NCBI RefSeq assembly: GCF_024679245.1
Contig: NC_090184.1
Span: forward strand, 810,047-874,046
DNA: 64,000 bases
From: Pseudorasbora parva
Taxonomy: Eukaryota; Chordata; Actinopteri; Cypriniformes; Gobionidae
Direction of reading: 5' to 3'
The notes beneath the pieces were generated by a model. The model did no database searches and was not told where the DNA came from. It saw nothing but the letters and a program-made list of their open reading frames with translations. Shown piece by piece: positions 26,923-52,299 of this stretch. The position numbers were made by a program, and so were the translations under genes. Position 1 is the first letter of the stretch; each line of letters starts with the position of its first letter.

Positions 26923-29900
26923 CTCGTACTGACCTTCCTCATCCACCTCCGCCCATTGGAGGAGGAGTGGGGCCGGCTCCGTGGTTTATTCTGCCCATCC
27001 GTCTGCGGCCAGGAAACCCCGGAGGACTGCGGGAACATCTCAGCGTAAACACAGAGGACATGAACACAAGCTAACTGAAGCTAACCGAAGTTAACGGAAG
27101 CTAGCGGAAGCTACCGTAGCTAACGGAAGCTAGCCGAAGCGGCTGGACGTACCCTCTGCCGTCGCTGAAGCGGGTTGACGCTCCGCTGTGTCCATCTCGG
27201 GACAGATCCGGCTGGATAAGAGTCTGGAAGCTGCGAAGACATCACAGATCATGTGATCAATCCTCTGACACTGAGCATCATGACCGACTCCTCACATCAG
27301 TCTCTTCATTTATTTAAAGGGTTAGTTCACCCCAAAATGTAAATTCTGTTATTAATCCCTCATGTCGTTCTCCACAAACTCTATGATATTTTAATTATTT
27401 TTTTAAACATTTAAAACAACCCAAACACACCTATATACATATAGAAGGCTGCATTAAACTATTTCGTAAAGGAAAAAAAAAAAAAATCAATCAACTTCAT
27501 AGTGGATTCGTAAGCAATGACACACACCCGAGTGAACGAGACGGAGCGGAGTTAGCGAGGGAAGGCAATAATGACGGCTGTCCAACCACAGGAGGAATTA
27601 TTCAGAGTTAACTCTTCTGGCTGAACTAACCCTTTAAGGGAGTGGTTTCATGACTAGTGTGTGTGAACTCGGTTGATTAAAGGGACAGTTCACCCAGAAA
27701 TGAACATCACCCTATGATTTGAACTATTCCTTTCATTTGCAGCTTCTTGGAAAATTAACTTTTGTGATGAAACTTTAAAAAAAAAAAAACCTTACAACAA
27801 GCCAATGAACTCGACAGTGGTCCAGAAGAGGTCACTGAGGAAAGACAATCTCCACGGCGACCGGCTCCGGCTGTCCAGAACCTGACCTGCAAACACACGG
27901 GAGTATGATTAGGCCTGTCGCAATCATTACATCAATATATCGCACAATATATATATACATGACCTCACTCATTTTTCGTGATGCAATATATCGGCCATTA
28001 TGCTTACATGATAATGAATGTGACCGACATTGTACTCGATGGAGCGGCCATTTTGTATGTTTTAAAAATTACAAAGTTGTCATCTGAAAGTGTGTGGGTC
28101 TACTTGCATTATTATGCTGTTCTATTGGGATTATATATTCAGTGGCATAAAAGAGTCCTAAAATGACAATAATATCGTTTATCGCAATTATTCGGGGACT
28201 ATATTTTGCGAAACAAAAAGTAGTTACCGTGACTACTGCTACTGGTAGGGATGCGCGGCATACCGGCACTGGGAGAATACCGGTATACATGTTATTTAAA
28301 ACAGTACGATATCATGATTTTGCACATTCCATTGCACGTGTGTGTCGTTAGTATGAGCTCATATCTCCTGTAGCTGTTATTAAGAAATGCTATAAAATCG
28401 CTGGCATGATTTGCGTTATCCGTCCCGAGACGAGCGTGAAATGTTGAATCGGATTATGCAGATTGCTTTAGTGTAGTGCGACGTCTTCTGAAACCAGAAG
28501 CAATTCGATTATTTGAGAGATTTTTGCTGAAATTATTCCTCACAAAATAGTTTTCAAACGACTGATTTGATGTGATAAGCTTTGCTGATTAATTTACTAA
28601 TGAACATTTTTGGTAATTTCCCACTTTATAAACTCAAAACTTGCATAATTGTGCTCATTCTCGTGCGATATACCCGCGCTAATATCAGCCCGTGTGGTAT
28701 CGGTTTAATATCGGCACTTCGGTATTAGATTGTGGTACCGTACCGAAGCCAGAACTGTGGTATCGGTTTAATATCGGCACTTCGGTATTAGATTGTGTTA
28801 CCGTACCGAAGCCAGAACTGTGGTATCGGTTTAATATCGGCACTTCGGTATTAGATTGTGGTACCGCACCGAAGCCAGAACTGTGGTATCGGTTTAATAT
28901 CGGCACTTCGGTATTAGATTGTGGTACCGTACCGAAGCCAGAACTGTGGTATCGGTTTAATATCGGCACTTCGGTATTAGATTGTGGTACCGTACCGAAG
29001 CCAGAACTGTGGTATCGGTTTAATATCGGCACTTCGGTATTAGATTGTGGTACCGTACCGAAGCCAGAACTGTGGTATCGGTTTAATATCGGTACTTCGG
29101 TATTAGATTGTGGTACCGCACCTAAGCCAGAACTGTGGTATCGGTTTAATATCGGTACTTCGGCATTAGATTGTGTTACCGTACCGAAGCCAGAACTGTG
29201 GTATCGGTTTAATATCGGCACTTCGGCATTAGATTGTGTTACCGTACCGAAGCCAGAACTGTGGTATCGGTTTAATACCGGCACTTCGGTATTAGATTGT
29301 GTTACCGTACCGAAGCCAGAACTGTGGTATCGGTTTAATATCGGCACTTCGGTATTAGATTGTGGTACCGTACCGAAGCCAGAACTGTGGTATCGGTTTA
29401 ATATCGGCACTTCGGCATTAGATTGTGTTACCGTACCGAAGCCAGAACTGTGGTATCGGTTTAATATCGGCACTTCGGTATTAGATTGTGGTACCGTACC
29501 GAAGCCAGAACTGTGGTATCGGTTTAATATCGGTACTTTGGCATTAGATTGTGTTACTGTACCGAAGCCAGAACTGTGGTATCGGTTTAATATCGGCACT
29601 TCGGCATTAGATTGTGTTACCGTACCGAAGCCAGAACTGTGGTATCGGTTTAATATCGGCACTTCGGTATTAGATTGTGTTACCGTACCGAAGCCAGAAC
29701 TGTGGTATCGTTTTAATATCGGCACTTCAGTATTAGATTGTGGTACCGTACCGAACCCAGAACTGTGGTATCGGTTTAATATCGGCACTTCGGCATTAGA
29801 TTGTGTTACCGTACCGAAGCCAGAACTGTGGTATCGGTTTAATATCGGCACTTCGGCATTAGATTGCATTACTGTACCGAACCCAGAACTGTGGTATCGG

Positions 29901-32534
29901 TTTAATATCGGCACTTCGGTATTAGATTGTGGTACCGTACCGAAGCCAGAATTGTGGTATCGGTTTAATATCGGTACTTCGGTATTAGATTGTGGTACCG
30001 TACCGAACCCAGAACTGTGGTATCGGTTTAATATCGGCACTTCGGTATTAGATTGTGTTACTGTACCGAACCCAGAACTGTGGTATCGGTTTAATATCGG
30101 CACTTCGGTATTAGATTGTGGTACCGTACCGAAGCCAGAACTGTGGTATCAGTTTAATATCGGCACTTCGGCATTAGATTGCGTTACTGTACCGAACCCA
30201 GAACTGTGGTATCGGTTTAATATCGGCACTTCGGTATTAGATTGTGGTACCGTACCGAACCCAGAACTGTGGTATCGGTTTAATATCGGCACTTCGGTAT
30301 TAGATTGTGGTACCGTACCGAAGCCAGAATTGTGGTATCGGTTTAATATCGGTACTTCGGTATTAGATTGTGGTACCGTACCGAACCCAGAACTGTGGTA
30401 TCGGTTTAATATCGGCACTTCGGTATTAGATTGTGTTACTGTACCGAACCCAGAACTGTGGTATCGGTTTAATATCGGCACTTCGGTATTAGATTGTGGT
30501 ACCGTACCGAAGCCAGAACTGTGGTATCAGTTTAATATCGGCACTTCGGCATTAGATTGCGTTACTGTACCGAACCCAGAACTGTGGTATTGGTTTAATA
30601 TCGGCACTTCGGTATTAGATTGTGTTACTGTACCGAAGACAGAACTGTGGTATCGGTTTAATATCGGCACTTCGGTATTAGATTGTGTTACTGTACCGAA
30701 CCCAGAACTGTGGTATCGGTTTAATATCGGCACTTCGGTATTAGATTGTGGTACCGTACCGAACCCAGAACTGTGGTATCGGTTTAATATCGGCACTTCG
30801 GTATTAGATTGTGGTACCGCACCGAAGCCAGAACTGTGGTATCGGTTTAATATCGGTACTTCGGCATTAGATTGTGGTACCGCACCGAAGCCAGAACTGT
30901 GGTATCGAGCCATCCCTAACCGTGACAGACCTACATATTATAATATGGGGGTAATATTGTTGCATTATAACAAACAAATATATTGTTATCCACAAATCAA
31001 TGTAAAGCGATTCACAAAAAAAAAACAGAATTTCACAAATCAATGGAATGAGATCCACAAATATATACAGGAGTTTCACAAAAATGAATTAGATTTACAA
31101 ATAAACAACCAATCACGTTTTGGCCTGTGCCGCTGAAAAACAGACTTACGACCACTGACCACTACGACCAAATCTATATAACTTTATATCTATAACTCTC
31201 TATATCTCTATAACTCTCTATATCTCTATAACTCTTTATATCTATATAACCAGATAACGGCCGTATCATAAGTTGCATTCATTTGTGAATCGCGTGGATT
31301 TTGAAACATTTCTACCGTCTTGACTCAAACAAATCCACAAATAGGTAGACTCCACCCATCGTCTACTTAAGCCAATCAGATAACTGCCATATCGCACTGA
31401 CCAATCGTAGCATGTTCTCGCTCCAACCAATCACGTTTTGGCCTGTGCCGCTGAAATACAGAGTTACAACCACTGATCTATAAATCTATAAATCTATATA
31501 ACTCTATAATCAGATATTAAAGGCCGTATCATGCTGACCAGAGCCATAGAGCCCTTTATAGTTCCAAACAACTCCGCGCTGTCAATCAGTTTAGATTACG
31601 CAGGATAGACAGCATTTTCACTATATTAGCAGCAATGTCTGGCAAATATTAACACAATATGTGCACTGACTTCACCAAGGCTTTACAGTAGCATTTTATT
31701 CAGGAGAGAGATAAAGAAGAGACAACGTTACTCTTCATTTGGGTCACGAGAGTACAACATATGATTTTACAGCGTTGAGTGTTTCACGATCACGTGCATT
31801 TCTATTGAAAATATAACCAATCATATGTTTAATTTAACGTGAATGAGAATCCTCTCAGTATCGATGAAAACATGTTTCACACTGTCTCAAAACGCGTAAT
31901 TAATTTTAGTGGAAGTTGCCTATTTGTGGATTTGTTTGAGTCGCTAGAAATGTTTCAAACTCCACACGATGTACTAAATAAATGTGCCAGAAGAGCCACA
32001 AAAGCAGAGGAAGCGATTCACAGATGAATGCAAGGCAGAGTTGAGTGTTTGTGATATCAAAATCTATGTGTGGATTTTTTTTGTTATTCATTAATGTCAT
32101 TGTAATTTGTGTGTAATTTCTAATTCATTTTTGTGAACCTCCTGCATATACATTTGTGGATCTCATTCCATTGATTTGTGAAATTATTTATTTTTTGTGA
32201 ATCGCTTTACATTTATTTGTGGATAACAATATATTTGTTTGGAATAATGCAACAATATTACCCTCATATTATAAGATCACGGTAAGAAAAATCCTTAATC
32301 CTATTGCGAACGCGTTGTTGTGAATATTTAACACATGACGTGGCAGGTTAGCGAGCCAATGAACAGAATGCATGCGTGAATATTCAAACTGACGAGCCAA
32401 TGAGGTGCAAGAGATTACAGTTCGTCACCTTCGGTTAATTAATATTCAGGAGATGTGTGTTTACCATTTCGTCCGTAACATTAGCCTACCCGGATATCAT
32501 CTATAACATTAACAAAACCATATGTTGGCTATCG

Positions 32535-32590
<56 letters not shown>

Positions 32591-32800
32591 CGTTACACAC
32601 ACTGATCACACATCTATTAGGTAGCGTGACAGATAAACCAGTAATAACGGCTGATTCACAACCACAATGACGCTAAATCACGGATGACAGTTTGCTGTAT
32701 ATCATAAGAGTAGAACATGTTTGTGCGCTAAAAAAATAACATTATTATGTTTTAAAGAAACGGTTTGTTTTTAGCACTTACCATTTGATACATAAACCAT
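26827..32800 (-). CDS. selenok: Selenoprotein K (five coding exons, in-frame TGA = Sec)
   Basis: Selenoprotein K is a small ER membrane protein that acts with the Derlin/p97 degradation machinery and with DHHC6 palmitoylation. The spliced frame gives 94 residues, the usual vertebrate length. It starts MVYVSNG, continues with QVLDSRSRSPWRLS, then a hydrophobic membrane segment (about residues 21-42), a Gly/Arg/Pro-rich cytosolic tail with GRRRMGRINHG and a proline cluster PTPPPM, and ends GGGG-U-G-R, with Sec92 encoded by TGA. Coding exons: 32800-32782, 27886-27796, 27230-27153, 27026-26934 and 26830-26827. All introns are GT-AG, and the phases join without error. Intron 1 (4.9 kb) is filled with repeats; introns 3 and 4 are about 126 and 103 bp. 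An ATG in a +1 frame inside exon 4 yields a spurious longer frame. A SECIS-like hairpin and AATAAA follow. Confidence 0.97.
26934..27026 (-). CDS. selenok: selenok exon 4 (contains the Sec codon)
   Basis: 93 nt between acceptor TTCCCGCAG and donor AAG|GTCAGT. It encodes PPGFPGRRRMGRINHG, then a PTPPPM cluster and GGGG, the TGA at 26941-26939, then GGA AG. Translation in the other frame gives an ordinary-looking peptide from an ATG in the acceptor region, which is a decoy. Confidence 0.95.
27064..27142. repeat. Decamer repeat in selenok intron 3
   Basis: 'ctaacggaag'-like decamers (ctaactgaag, ctaaccgaag, ttaacggaag, ctagcggaag and others), about seven copies, make up more than half of the 126-bp intron. 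Confidence 0.75.
27153..27230 (-). CDS. selenok: selenok exon 3
   Basis: 78 nt. Acceptor CTTCGCAG, donor GG|GTACGT. Encodes FQTLIQPDLSRDG and then ASTRFSDGR, the end of the membrane segment and the start of the tail. Confidence 0.95.
27314..27637. mobile_element. TTAA-flanked MITE in selenok intron 2
   Basis: Ends TTAAAGGGTTAGTTCACCC and GAACTAACCCTTTAA are inverted and flanked by TTAA. There is no coding capacity. A related end, 'ttaaagggacagttcaccc', starts at 27677. Confidence 0.75.
27796..27886 (-). CDS. selenok: selenok exon 2
   Basis: 91 nt. Acceptor GTTTGCAG, donor TT|GTAAGG. Encodes the family signature QVLDSRSRSPWRLS followed by the hydrophobic FLSDLFWTTVEFIGL. Confidence 0.96.
28690..30907. 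repeat. 63-bp minisatellite in selenok intron 1, about 35 copies
   Basis: Units of exactly 63 bp built on 'tatcggtttaatatcggcac' and 'ggtaccgtaccgaagccag'. As 63 is a multiple of 3 and the unit lacks stops in several frames, frames up to 814 codons appear on both strands. Variants (t/g in tgt(t/g)acc, g/c in aa(g/c)cc, t/c in ggtattag) define a 378-bp six-unit block repeated at 30151 and 30529. Confidence 0.97.
30939..32274. mobile_element. TIR element with about 165-bp inverted termini in selenok intron 1
   Basis: The left arm (30939-31105) is the inverse of 32110-32274. Shared words include 'gggtaatattgttgcatta', 'atattgttatccacaaat' and 'gtaaagcgattcaca'. Inside, 'ccaatcacgttttggcctg' occurs twice as a direct repeat (31108 and 31428). 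No transposase frame is seen. Confidence 0.8.
32536..32589. repeat. (TA)n microsatellite
   Basis: A run of TA dinucleotides flanked by 'cgtta' and 'taacg', so the tract and its flanks form a perfect inverted repeat. Confidence 0.95.
32782..32800 (-). CDS. selenok: selenok exon 1, coding part
   Basis: ATG plus five codons (MVYVSN) and one base before the donor G|GTAAGT. The very short coding first exon and its phase fit selenoprotein K. Confidence 0.93.
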
Positions 32801-32825
32801 CGTCAGTGCTGTTTAACCGGATACT

Positions 32826-32875
32826 GCGCTGCTCTTCCGGTTCTGCGCACTGCGCATGCGCACTCGGTCGTGACG
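32826..32875 (-). promoter_or_regulatory. selenok: selenok promoter core (NRF1 and ETS sites)
   Basis: A perfect palindromic NRF1-type site TGCGCATGCGCA at 32851-32862 and an ETS-type CCGGAAG (minus strand, 32840-32834) lie 35-60 bp upstream of the ATG. No TATA box is seen. This is a typical TATA-less housekeeping promoter, and the palindromic NRF1 site could also fire toward the plus strand. Confidence 0.75.
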
Positions 32876-32879
32876 TGTG

Positions 32880-33526
32880 ACTGATATTTAACTCGACTTT
32901 TTTGTGTGTGAAAAAGCATTTCATTATAGATGGTGTTTATTTGTCCATTTGGTTTTATTTTCAACCACATTGATGTTTGGATGTAAAGACACGAGCTCCT
33001 GTCATATATGAATGATCACATTTATCTTGTAGATTAATTTACAAGTCCGTGTAGATTAAAGAGAGTGAAACTACATCAGTAACATCTGGAGCACATGAAA
33101 CTGAGACACACACCTGTTTCCTGCTCACAAGCAGTTTTGGTTCTATAAAGGGAGGGTTAGAATTAATATATTTAAATTAGAAAGCAGAATTTATGATGAT
33201 CTGTATTCAGATATCAAAATGTACCTTTACCAACGTTGGCGTGGGGTAAGATGAGCCATATGTTTAGCTTATGTGGTCCTCAGGATAAGATCAAATAAGG
33301 CAGAGTCCAATGAAAGTATCTAAAGTAATGTCAGGATGTTTTCTATTGTTTTAAATGATCAGAATATAAACATGGCTTCTTATACAAAAAAGTGTTCCTG
33401 TGGGTAAGTTGCACCGTCTGATTGAATCTGAATCAAACCTATGTGAGATTGTAAAGATAATTTACTTATTTTAAAAACACCTTCAATAATCAAACTTACT
33501 TTTATAGATAGTCATATTTCTGCTTC
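32880..33526. other. Spacer upstream of selenok
   Basis: AT-rich, with no coding frame or repeat boundary that I can support. Confidence 0.35.
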
Positions 33527-34777
33527 TTAAAGCTACTCTGTGTGATATTTTCTAGCGGTGTAAAGGTTTATGACCATCCAGTGAATAATAGTTTCTGCTC
33601 CTCTCCATTTCGATTTTGTTTTACTCCTACGGTGGCTGATTTAGTCATGGCTTCAGTTCGACCTCTTCGCTGAGTGTTGCTTCAACTCAAGTGATGAGGT
33701 AATTTTTGAAAACTATTAGAATTTGCAGTTATTTAATTTGCCAAATGATCTATGATCAAATTAATCTATGTAAAATGAATAATAGTTTTACGTTTTCGTT
33801 ATTTTTAACCAGTTCATTGCTAACATCAGCTATCAGGTTCCCAGACGAATGCAGGCTAATCTTAGTAAAGTAACTTTTATCAGTGCTATCGTTATTCTGT
33901 ATATTGTACGACAGCACTAGCGTAAGGCAAACAAATTATAATGCAATTAAAATATTAATCTCATGTTATCCGTCATAGAACACGGATTTATGTTATAAGG
34001 CAAACAATACTTTTTCATCATTGACGCGAGGAAAACTATCCTAGACGTCGTTCTAGTGTTATGCTCAGCACACCATGATATAATTAGCCAAGCAACAATA
34101 AAACTTCCAATATACACAAATAGGCTGAATTAATATTACCTGTCGAGAAGAAAGCAGGCGACGTCGGCGTCCTTTTTAAAATCGTTGCTCCTCATGAGCT
34201 CTCTCCATCTTGGAAAGGCCACTCCAATATTTACTTGTGTCTCGTTGATTTGCCCGTTGCGTTGCCGTCTTAATTCTCTTTTCCGCTTCCTTGGCGACTC
34301 TAATACATATCCCGCAATGTTACTAGGTCCCCGACCCGGGTCGAATTCGGTAATCAATCCCGGGACGTGGTTGCTTTCACACAGAAGGAGACCCGGCAAT
34401 GCTCCGGGAATATTGCGGGTCCGACGTGCAGTGTGAAAGGGGCTTAAGAGTGATCCTCCATCGTCATATAGCAGCCTCAAGCAATCCTCCTCTTCATATT
34501 CGACACGGTGCCATCGAGTGTAAAAACACGAAAAGCGAAGCTTGAATTTACGGGTATGTCCCTCTTTGGCTACTGTACTTTCAAGATGGAGGAGCAACAT
34601 GGCGACCGCCATCCGAACCCCTAACACTTATGTATTTTCAATGGTATATTATAAAATTACGAGAATGCATTATTACTTGAAAGAAGTAAATATACATTAA
34701 TGAGCACATACATTTTTGAAAGAACTAAGTGATTTTAGCTAACAATAAACTAAAAAAGTTACACAGTGTAGCTTTAA
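33527..34777. mobile_element. TIR element with TTAAAGCTAC ends
   Basis: Left TTAAAGCTACtctGTGTgat and right ACACtgtGTAGCTTTAA are inverted. TTAA at both ends suggests a TTAA target. A nested patch with 'gacccgggtcgaattcgg' and 'gaaaggggcttaa' (about 34330-34446) looks like a second small insertion. Confidence 0.65.
34136..34627 (-). pseudogene. Unrecognised 163-codon frame inside the TTAAAGCTAC element
   Basis: The frame holds a basic patch ESPRKRKRELRRQRNGQ followed by NIGVAFPRWRELMRSND and FKKDADVACFLLDR. This combination reminds me of linker regions in transposon-derived fish proteins with DNA-binding N-termini, but I cannot assign a family. Residues about 65-110 coincide with the nested repeat patch, so the frame is composite and unlikely to be an intact host gene. 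Confidence 0.3.
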
Positions 34778-34940
34778 AGAGGCGGTGAAACACTCAGTTT
34801 GAGTCAATCTCATGTCAATCTTGAGTACCTATAGAGTAGTATTGCATCCTTCATATCTCAGAAAAGTCTTTAGTTTTATTATATTTATAAAAGAAATATG
34901 GGCTGTACCGAGTATTTCCAGAAAAAAAAACGAGCGCCTG

Positions 34941-35520
34941 GAGGCGTATCGTGTGGGCGGAGCTAAAGAATGACGAGGCGTATCGTGTGGGCGGAGTTAA
35001 AGAATGACGAGGCGTATCGTGTGGGCGGAGCTAAAGAATGACGAGGCGTATCCTGTGGGCGGAGCTAAAGAATGATGAGGCGTATCGTGTGGGCAGAGCT
35101 AAAGAATGACGAGGCGTATCGAGTGGGCGGAACTAAAGAATGACGAGGCGTATCGTGTGGGCGGAGCTAAAGAATGACGAGGCGTATCGTGTGGGTGGAG
35201 CTAAAGAATGATGAGGCGTATAGTGTGGGCGGAGCTAAAGAATGACGAGGCGTATCGTGTGGGCGGAGCTAAAGAATGACGAGGCGTATCGTGTGGGCGG
35301 AGCTAAAGAATGACGAGGCGTATCGTGTGGGCGGAGCTAAAGAATGACGAGGCGTATCGTGTGGGCGGAGCTAAAGAATGACGAGGCGTATCGTGTGGGC
35401 GGAGCTAAAGAATGACGAGGCGTATCGTGTGGGCGGAGCTAAAGAATGATGAGGCGTATCGTGTGGGCGGAGCTAAAGAATGATGAGGCGTATCGTGTGG
35501 GCGGAGCTAAAGAATGATGA
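34941..35520. repeat. 34-bp minisatellite, about 17 copies
   Basis: Units 'gaggcgtatcgtgtgggcgg' plus 'agctaaagaatgac' with few point variants (gat/gac, gggcagag, gagtggg). 'Gtgggcggagcta' is GC-box-like, so the array holds about 14 intact 'gggcgg' words. Confidence 0.95.
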
Positions 35521-35984
35521 GCGCGCAAAGCGGTGACGTCCTCAAGCGTGGAGGAACCCATCGCTATCGATCTCAGCTAATACAGATAATGATCCAGAAT
35601 CAGATCCGGAGGCTGAAATAAACTGAACAGGAGAAGCAGCAGCAGCAGGACGTCCGTCTCTGTGGTATGGACTGTATTTAGTGGCCTGTCAACATTTGTG
35701 TGTGTTTACTCGCAGTTTATGAGGACAGGATTCGGTTTATGGACTATTGTATGCGACTAAACCTTAGCAGTAGCAAGCAAAACGGTTTTGCACGTCAGAC
35801 TAGTGTAACGTTATACAGAGAACAGCAATGGAGTCCGTTAGCGCATTTGAATGACGAAGCACGCGATCGTGTCGTTTACTGATGTTTACTCATGCGACGG
35901 TAGCCGACAGCACAGACATCTGAAGCAGTTTAACTCACCGGCTGCTTCCAAAGCAGGACCGAAGCTTTATCGCTGGGGCCGCTC
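35521..35984. other. Spacer, repeat-like
   Basis: GC-moderate sequence with CAG repeats (35636-35650). Its 60-codon frame (35700-35882) has no recognisable domain. It is probably transposon-derived. Confidence 0.3.
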
Positions 35985-37215
35985 CGTTAGAGTTTAGATT
36001 CTCTACCCGAGCCCGAGCCCGAACCTGACCCGAACCGACCCGCGGGCCGGGTCGGGCTGAGATTTCCCTGCACTATCCTCGGGTCGGGTAGGGCCGGGCC
36101 CGTGATCAAACGTTTGTTTTTTTAATCATTAGCCTACTTTACTAGTCTAATTGGGTGGGCAGAAAGCTATGCTATAATCAGAAATTATATATTTAGCAAA
36201 GTAAGAACTAATACAACAACTAAGAAACAAATGTGTAGGCTACAAAGCTGCACAAGTCAGGATTAGTGTAAAAATGCGTGTTAAACTCACAGCTCGAGCA
36301 GTGATGGAGCGCAGCATTCTGAACAGAAACGCTCTGTGTCAAGAGCTGCTCGTGAACACTGCACTTTGCTTAATTAAATATCTTCGAATCGTTTCGTTTA
36401 AAAGTGGACATTTCAAGCTTTCTATACGCATATTTCTCATGTCTGTGAGGCGAGTAGCCTGCTGAGTTTCGGTTTATTTATGAGACGCGCGCTCCAGTTC
36501 ATGAGGAATGAAAGCGATCACTCCCACGACTTCACCTCACCATTATAGTCTGCTATTTGCTCTTTATTTATTAAATCCAGGCAACTAGCCCAAGAAACCT
36601 TTTTTAAAATTAAGATACAATTTAAACAAAACGAAATAAATGCTTTCTACAAAACAAAACTTAATATTAAACTATAACCACCAAAATCATTTCTGACCCA
36701 GTCGCATCTTTTCACTCATCATAATCAGATGAAATGTAAAAATAATATTATAATATTTAAACATAAATATGAAGGAAAAAACACATTGTTTAATGGCTAC
36801 AACAAAGTAAGCTACAGATAAATGTCTGAGCTGGATTTGAGCAAACATCAGTTTACCGGTGAGCGGTTCATGAGCGCGCGCCTGCGGATTATTGAGCGGA
36901 GTCAAGTCAACTTTATTTATAGCCTATAGCCCGTTTACAATGATGATTGTTTCAAAGCAGCTTCAAAGTGTTAAACATGAAAATATTGCAACAAAATGTA
37001 GTTTTATCATGAGCTCACCAGTCCGCTTCGCTGCACTTTGCTCATTACAGGCTCGTTCTCGTCTAAACGCCCACGTATTGAACAATGGTCGGGTTTAAAT
37101 CGGGCTCGGGCTCATAATTACAGTTAATGTGTTGGGCCGGGCCGGGCTCGGACACAACGTGCACGGGCTCGGGTAGGGTCGGGCTTGATTTTTTGAGCCC
37201 GATCTAACCTCTACG
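35985..37215. mobile_element. Element with 'cgggtcgggctcg'-type inverted GC-rich ends
   Basis: The left part has 'acccgagcccgagcccg' and 'gggtcgggctgag' (about 36003-36105). The right part has 'gggccgggctcggac' and 'cgggctcgggtagggtcggg' (about 37131-37183), ending 'gatctaacctcta'. The AT-rich 1-kb centre has no transposase frame. I read it as one non-autonomous element; the exact ends are uncertain. Confidence 0.5.
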
Positions 37216-37654
37216 CTCCGTCAGAAACACACTTCTTTGGTATGATTTGGTGAAGTCCTGACAGCAGTGACCGTGGAGATCCACTTTGCGACGCGACTGA
37301 AGCGATGTTGTGAAGCTTCCCGTCATTTCTGCGTTCAAATCGGTTCAAATGCAGCGCTGCCTTCCCAGAATGCTGTGCTGAAGCGTTGAAGTCGCTCGAC
37401 GTCACCCAGAGGAATAAAGTGGAGCGCGGCGCGGACTATAACGACAGAAGTGTTCACGGACGACTGGATCTGCAGCTGAGAGTGTGTATGGGCGTGCGTT
37501 TCCTCTCTCGCTCTAGTCACGCGCGCGCACCCTACCGGGAGAAGAGCCCGTACAGCCCATACAAGGACCTTCCACTCTATTAACGTCAAGCCGACCCATA
37601 CTCGAAAAAAACTCTCCGAAACTTGTGAGAAACCGGAAGGAGTATTTTTAACAC
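37216..37654. other. CpG-rich repeat-derived spacer
   Basis: Short frames on both strands overlap without domain signal, and no promoter is obvious. Probably dispersed repeat. Confidence 0.3.
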
Positions 37655-38050
37655 AGAAATACTCCATCAAACGTCCTCCAAAATATTCTTAAATCAAGAT
37701 GCATTTACTAGATCAGTAAAAACGACATAAGATATTTTTTCTTGTTTTCAGGGAAATATCTAAATGAAGTGAGTTTTTGCTTCAAACAGGTAAAATGATC
37801 TGCCAATGGGGTGAGAAAAATAATCTCATTTCTGATTGAAATCTTGTTTCTTGTTTCCGTCCCAAACAGAAATAAGATTATTTTTCTCACCCCATTGGCA
37901 GATCATTTTGCCTGTTTGAAGCAAAAACTCACTTCATTTAGATATTTCCCTGAAAACAAGAAAAAATATATGATGTTGTTTTACTTATAATGCATCTTGA
38001 TTTAAGAATATTAGAATATTTAGATATTTAGACTACAAACAAGACAAAGT
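37655..38050. mobile_element. Hairpin MITE, diverged copy
   Basis: The arms fold around 37855. 'ctgccaatggggtgagaaaa' at 37801 faces its complement near 37890-37909, and 'tatctaaatgaagtgagttt' at 37757 faces its complement near 37925-37945. It is the same family plan as 48743-49155, with distinct sequence. Confidence 0.85.
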
Positions 38051-38274
38051 GTGTGGTCTAATGTGTGTGTCGGTGAAACATCATGTGAGCTGATTATGAA
38101 CATGTGTCTGACATTAATCAGGACATCATCTAATCCGCTCTCACACACACAGACATATGGTGGAAGAGCAGGTCAAGAATATGATCCATAATGTGATTAC
38201 ATGGAGTTTAAAGTGGATTAGCACATTCATTTAACTATTGCAATATACAACAATTTAAATAAACACAGGGCTTT

Positions 38275-38280
38275 TTTATT
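38275..38280 (-). terminator. Opsin polyadenylation signal
   Basis: AATAAA on the minus strand about 40 nt after the opsin stop codon, which implies a very short 3' UTR. Confidence 0.6.
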
Positions 38281-38320
38281 AATGGAAACAGCCATAACAG
38301 AGCATGCCAGAGCTATATAT

Positions 38321-52191
<13,871 letters not shown>

Positions 52192-52291
52192 TTTCACAAA
52201 CAGAACCTCATACAACACCGGTATAGTTGAGGAAAACAGCCTACATTGAGACACTGAGTCTGTGAGGAGGTCTGTGAAGACTCCTCTGCTC

Positions 52292-52297
52292 TTTTAT
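52292..52297 (-). promoter_or_regulatory. Possible opsin TATA box
   Basis: ATAAAA on the minus strand, about 100 nt upstream of the ATG, would give a 5' UTR of about 70 nt. GATTA-like words (CRX/OTX type) occur further upstream (around 52480). Sequence-only support. Confidence 0.35.
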
Positions 52298-52299
52298 CT

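Noticed and set aside
26981..27048. Apparent first coding exon with an ATG just upstream (minus strand, MFPQSSG...)
   Set aside because: It overlaps selenok exon 4 in another frame. The selenoprotein frame with TGA matches the family; this ATG lies in the acceptor region.
26503..27074. Cys/Val-rich and His/Thr-rich frames
   Set aside because: (TG)n/(CA)n microsatellites translated.
28692..31136. 814-codon plus and 472-codon minus frames
   Set aside because: 63-bp repeat units without stops; both strands are open for the same arithmetic reason. The region is selenok intron 1.
52192..52254. N-terminal extension of the opsin from 52254
   Set aside because: The codon there is GTG, not ATG, and the ATG at 52191 has a good start context and gives the expected N-terminus length.
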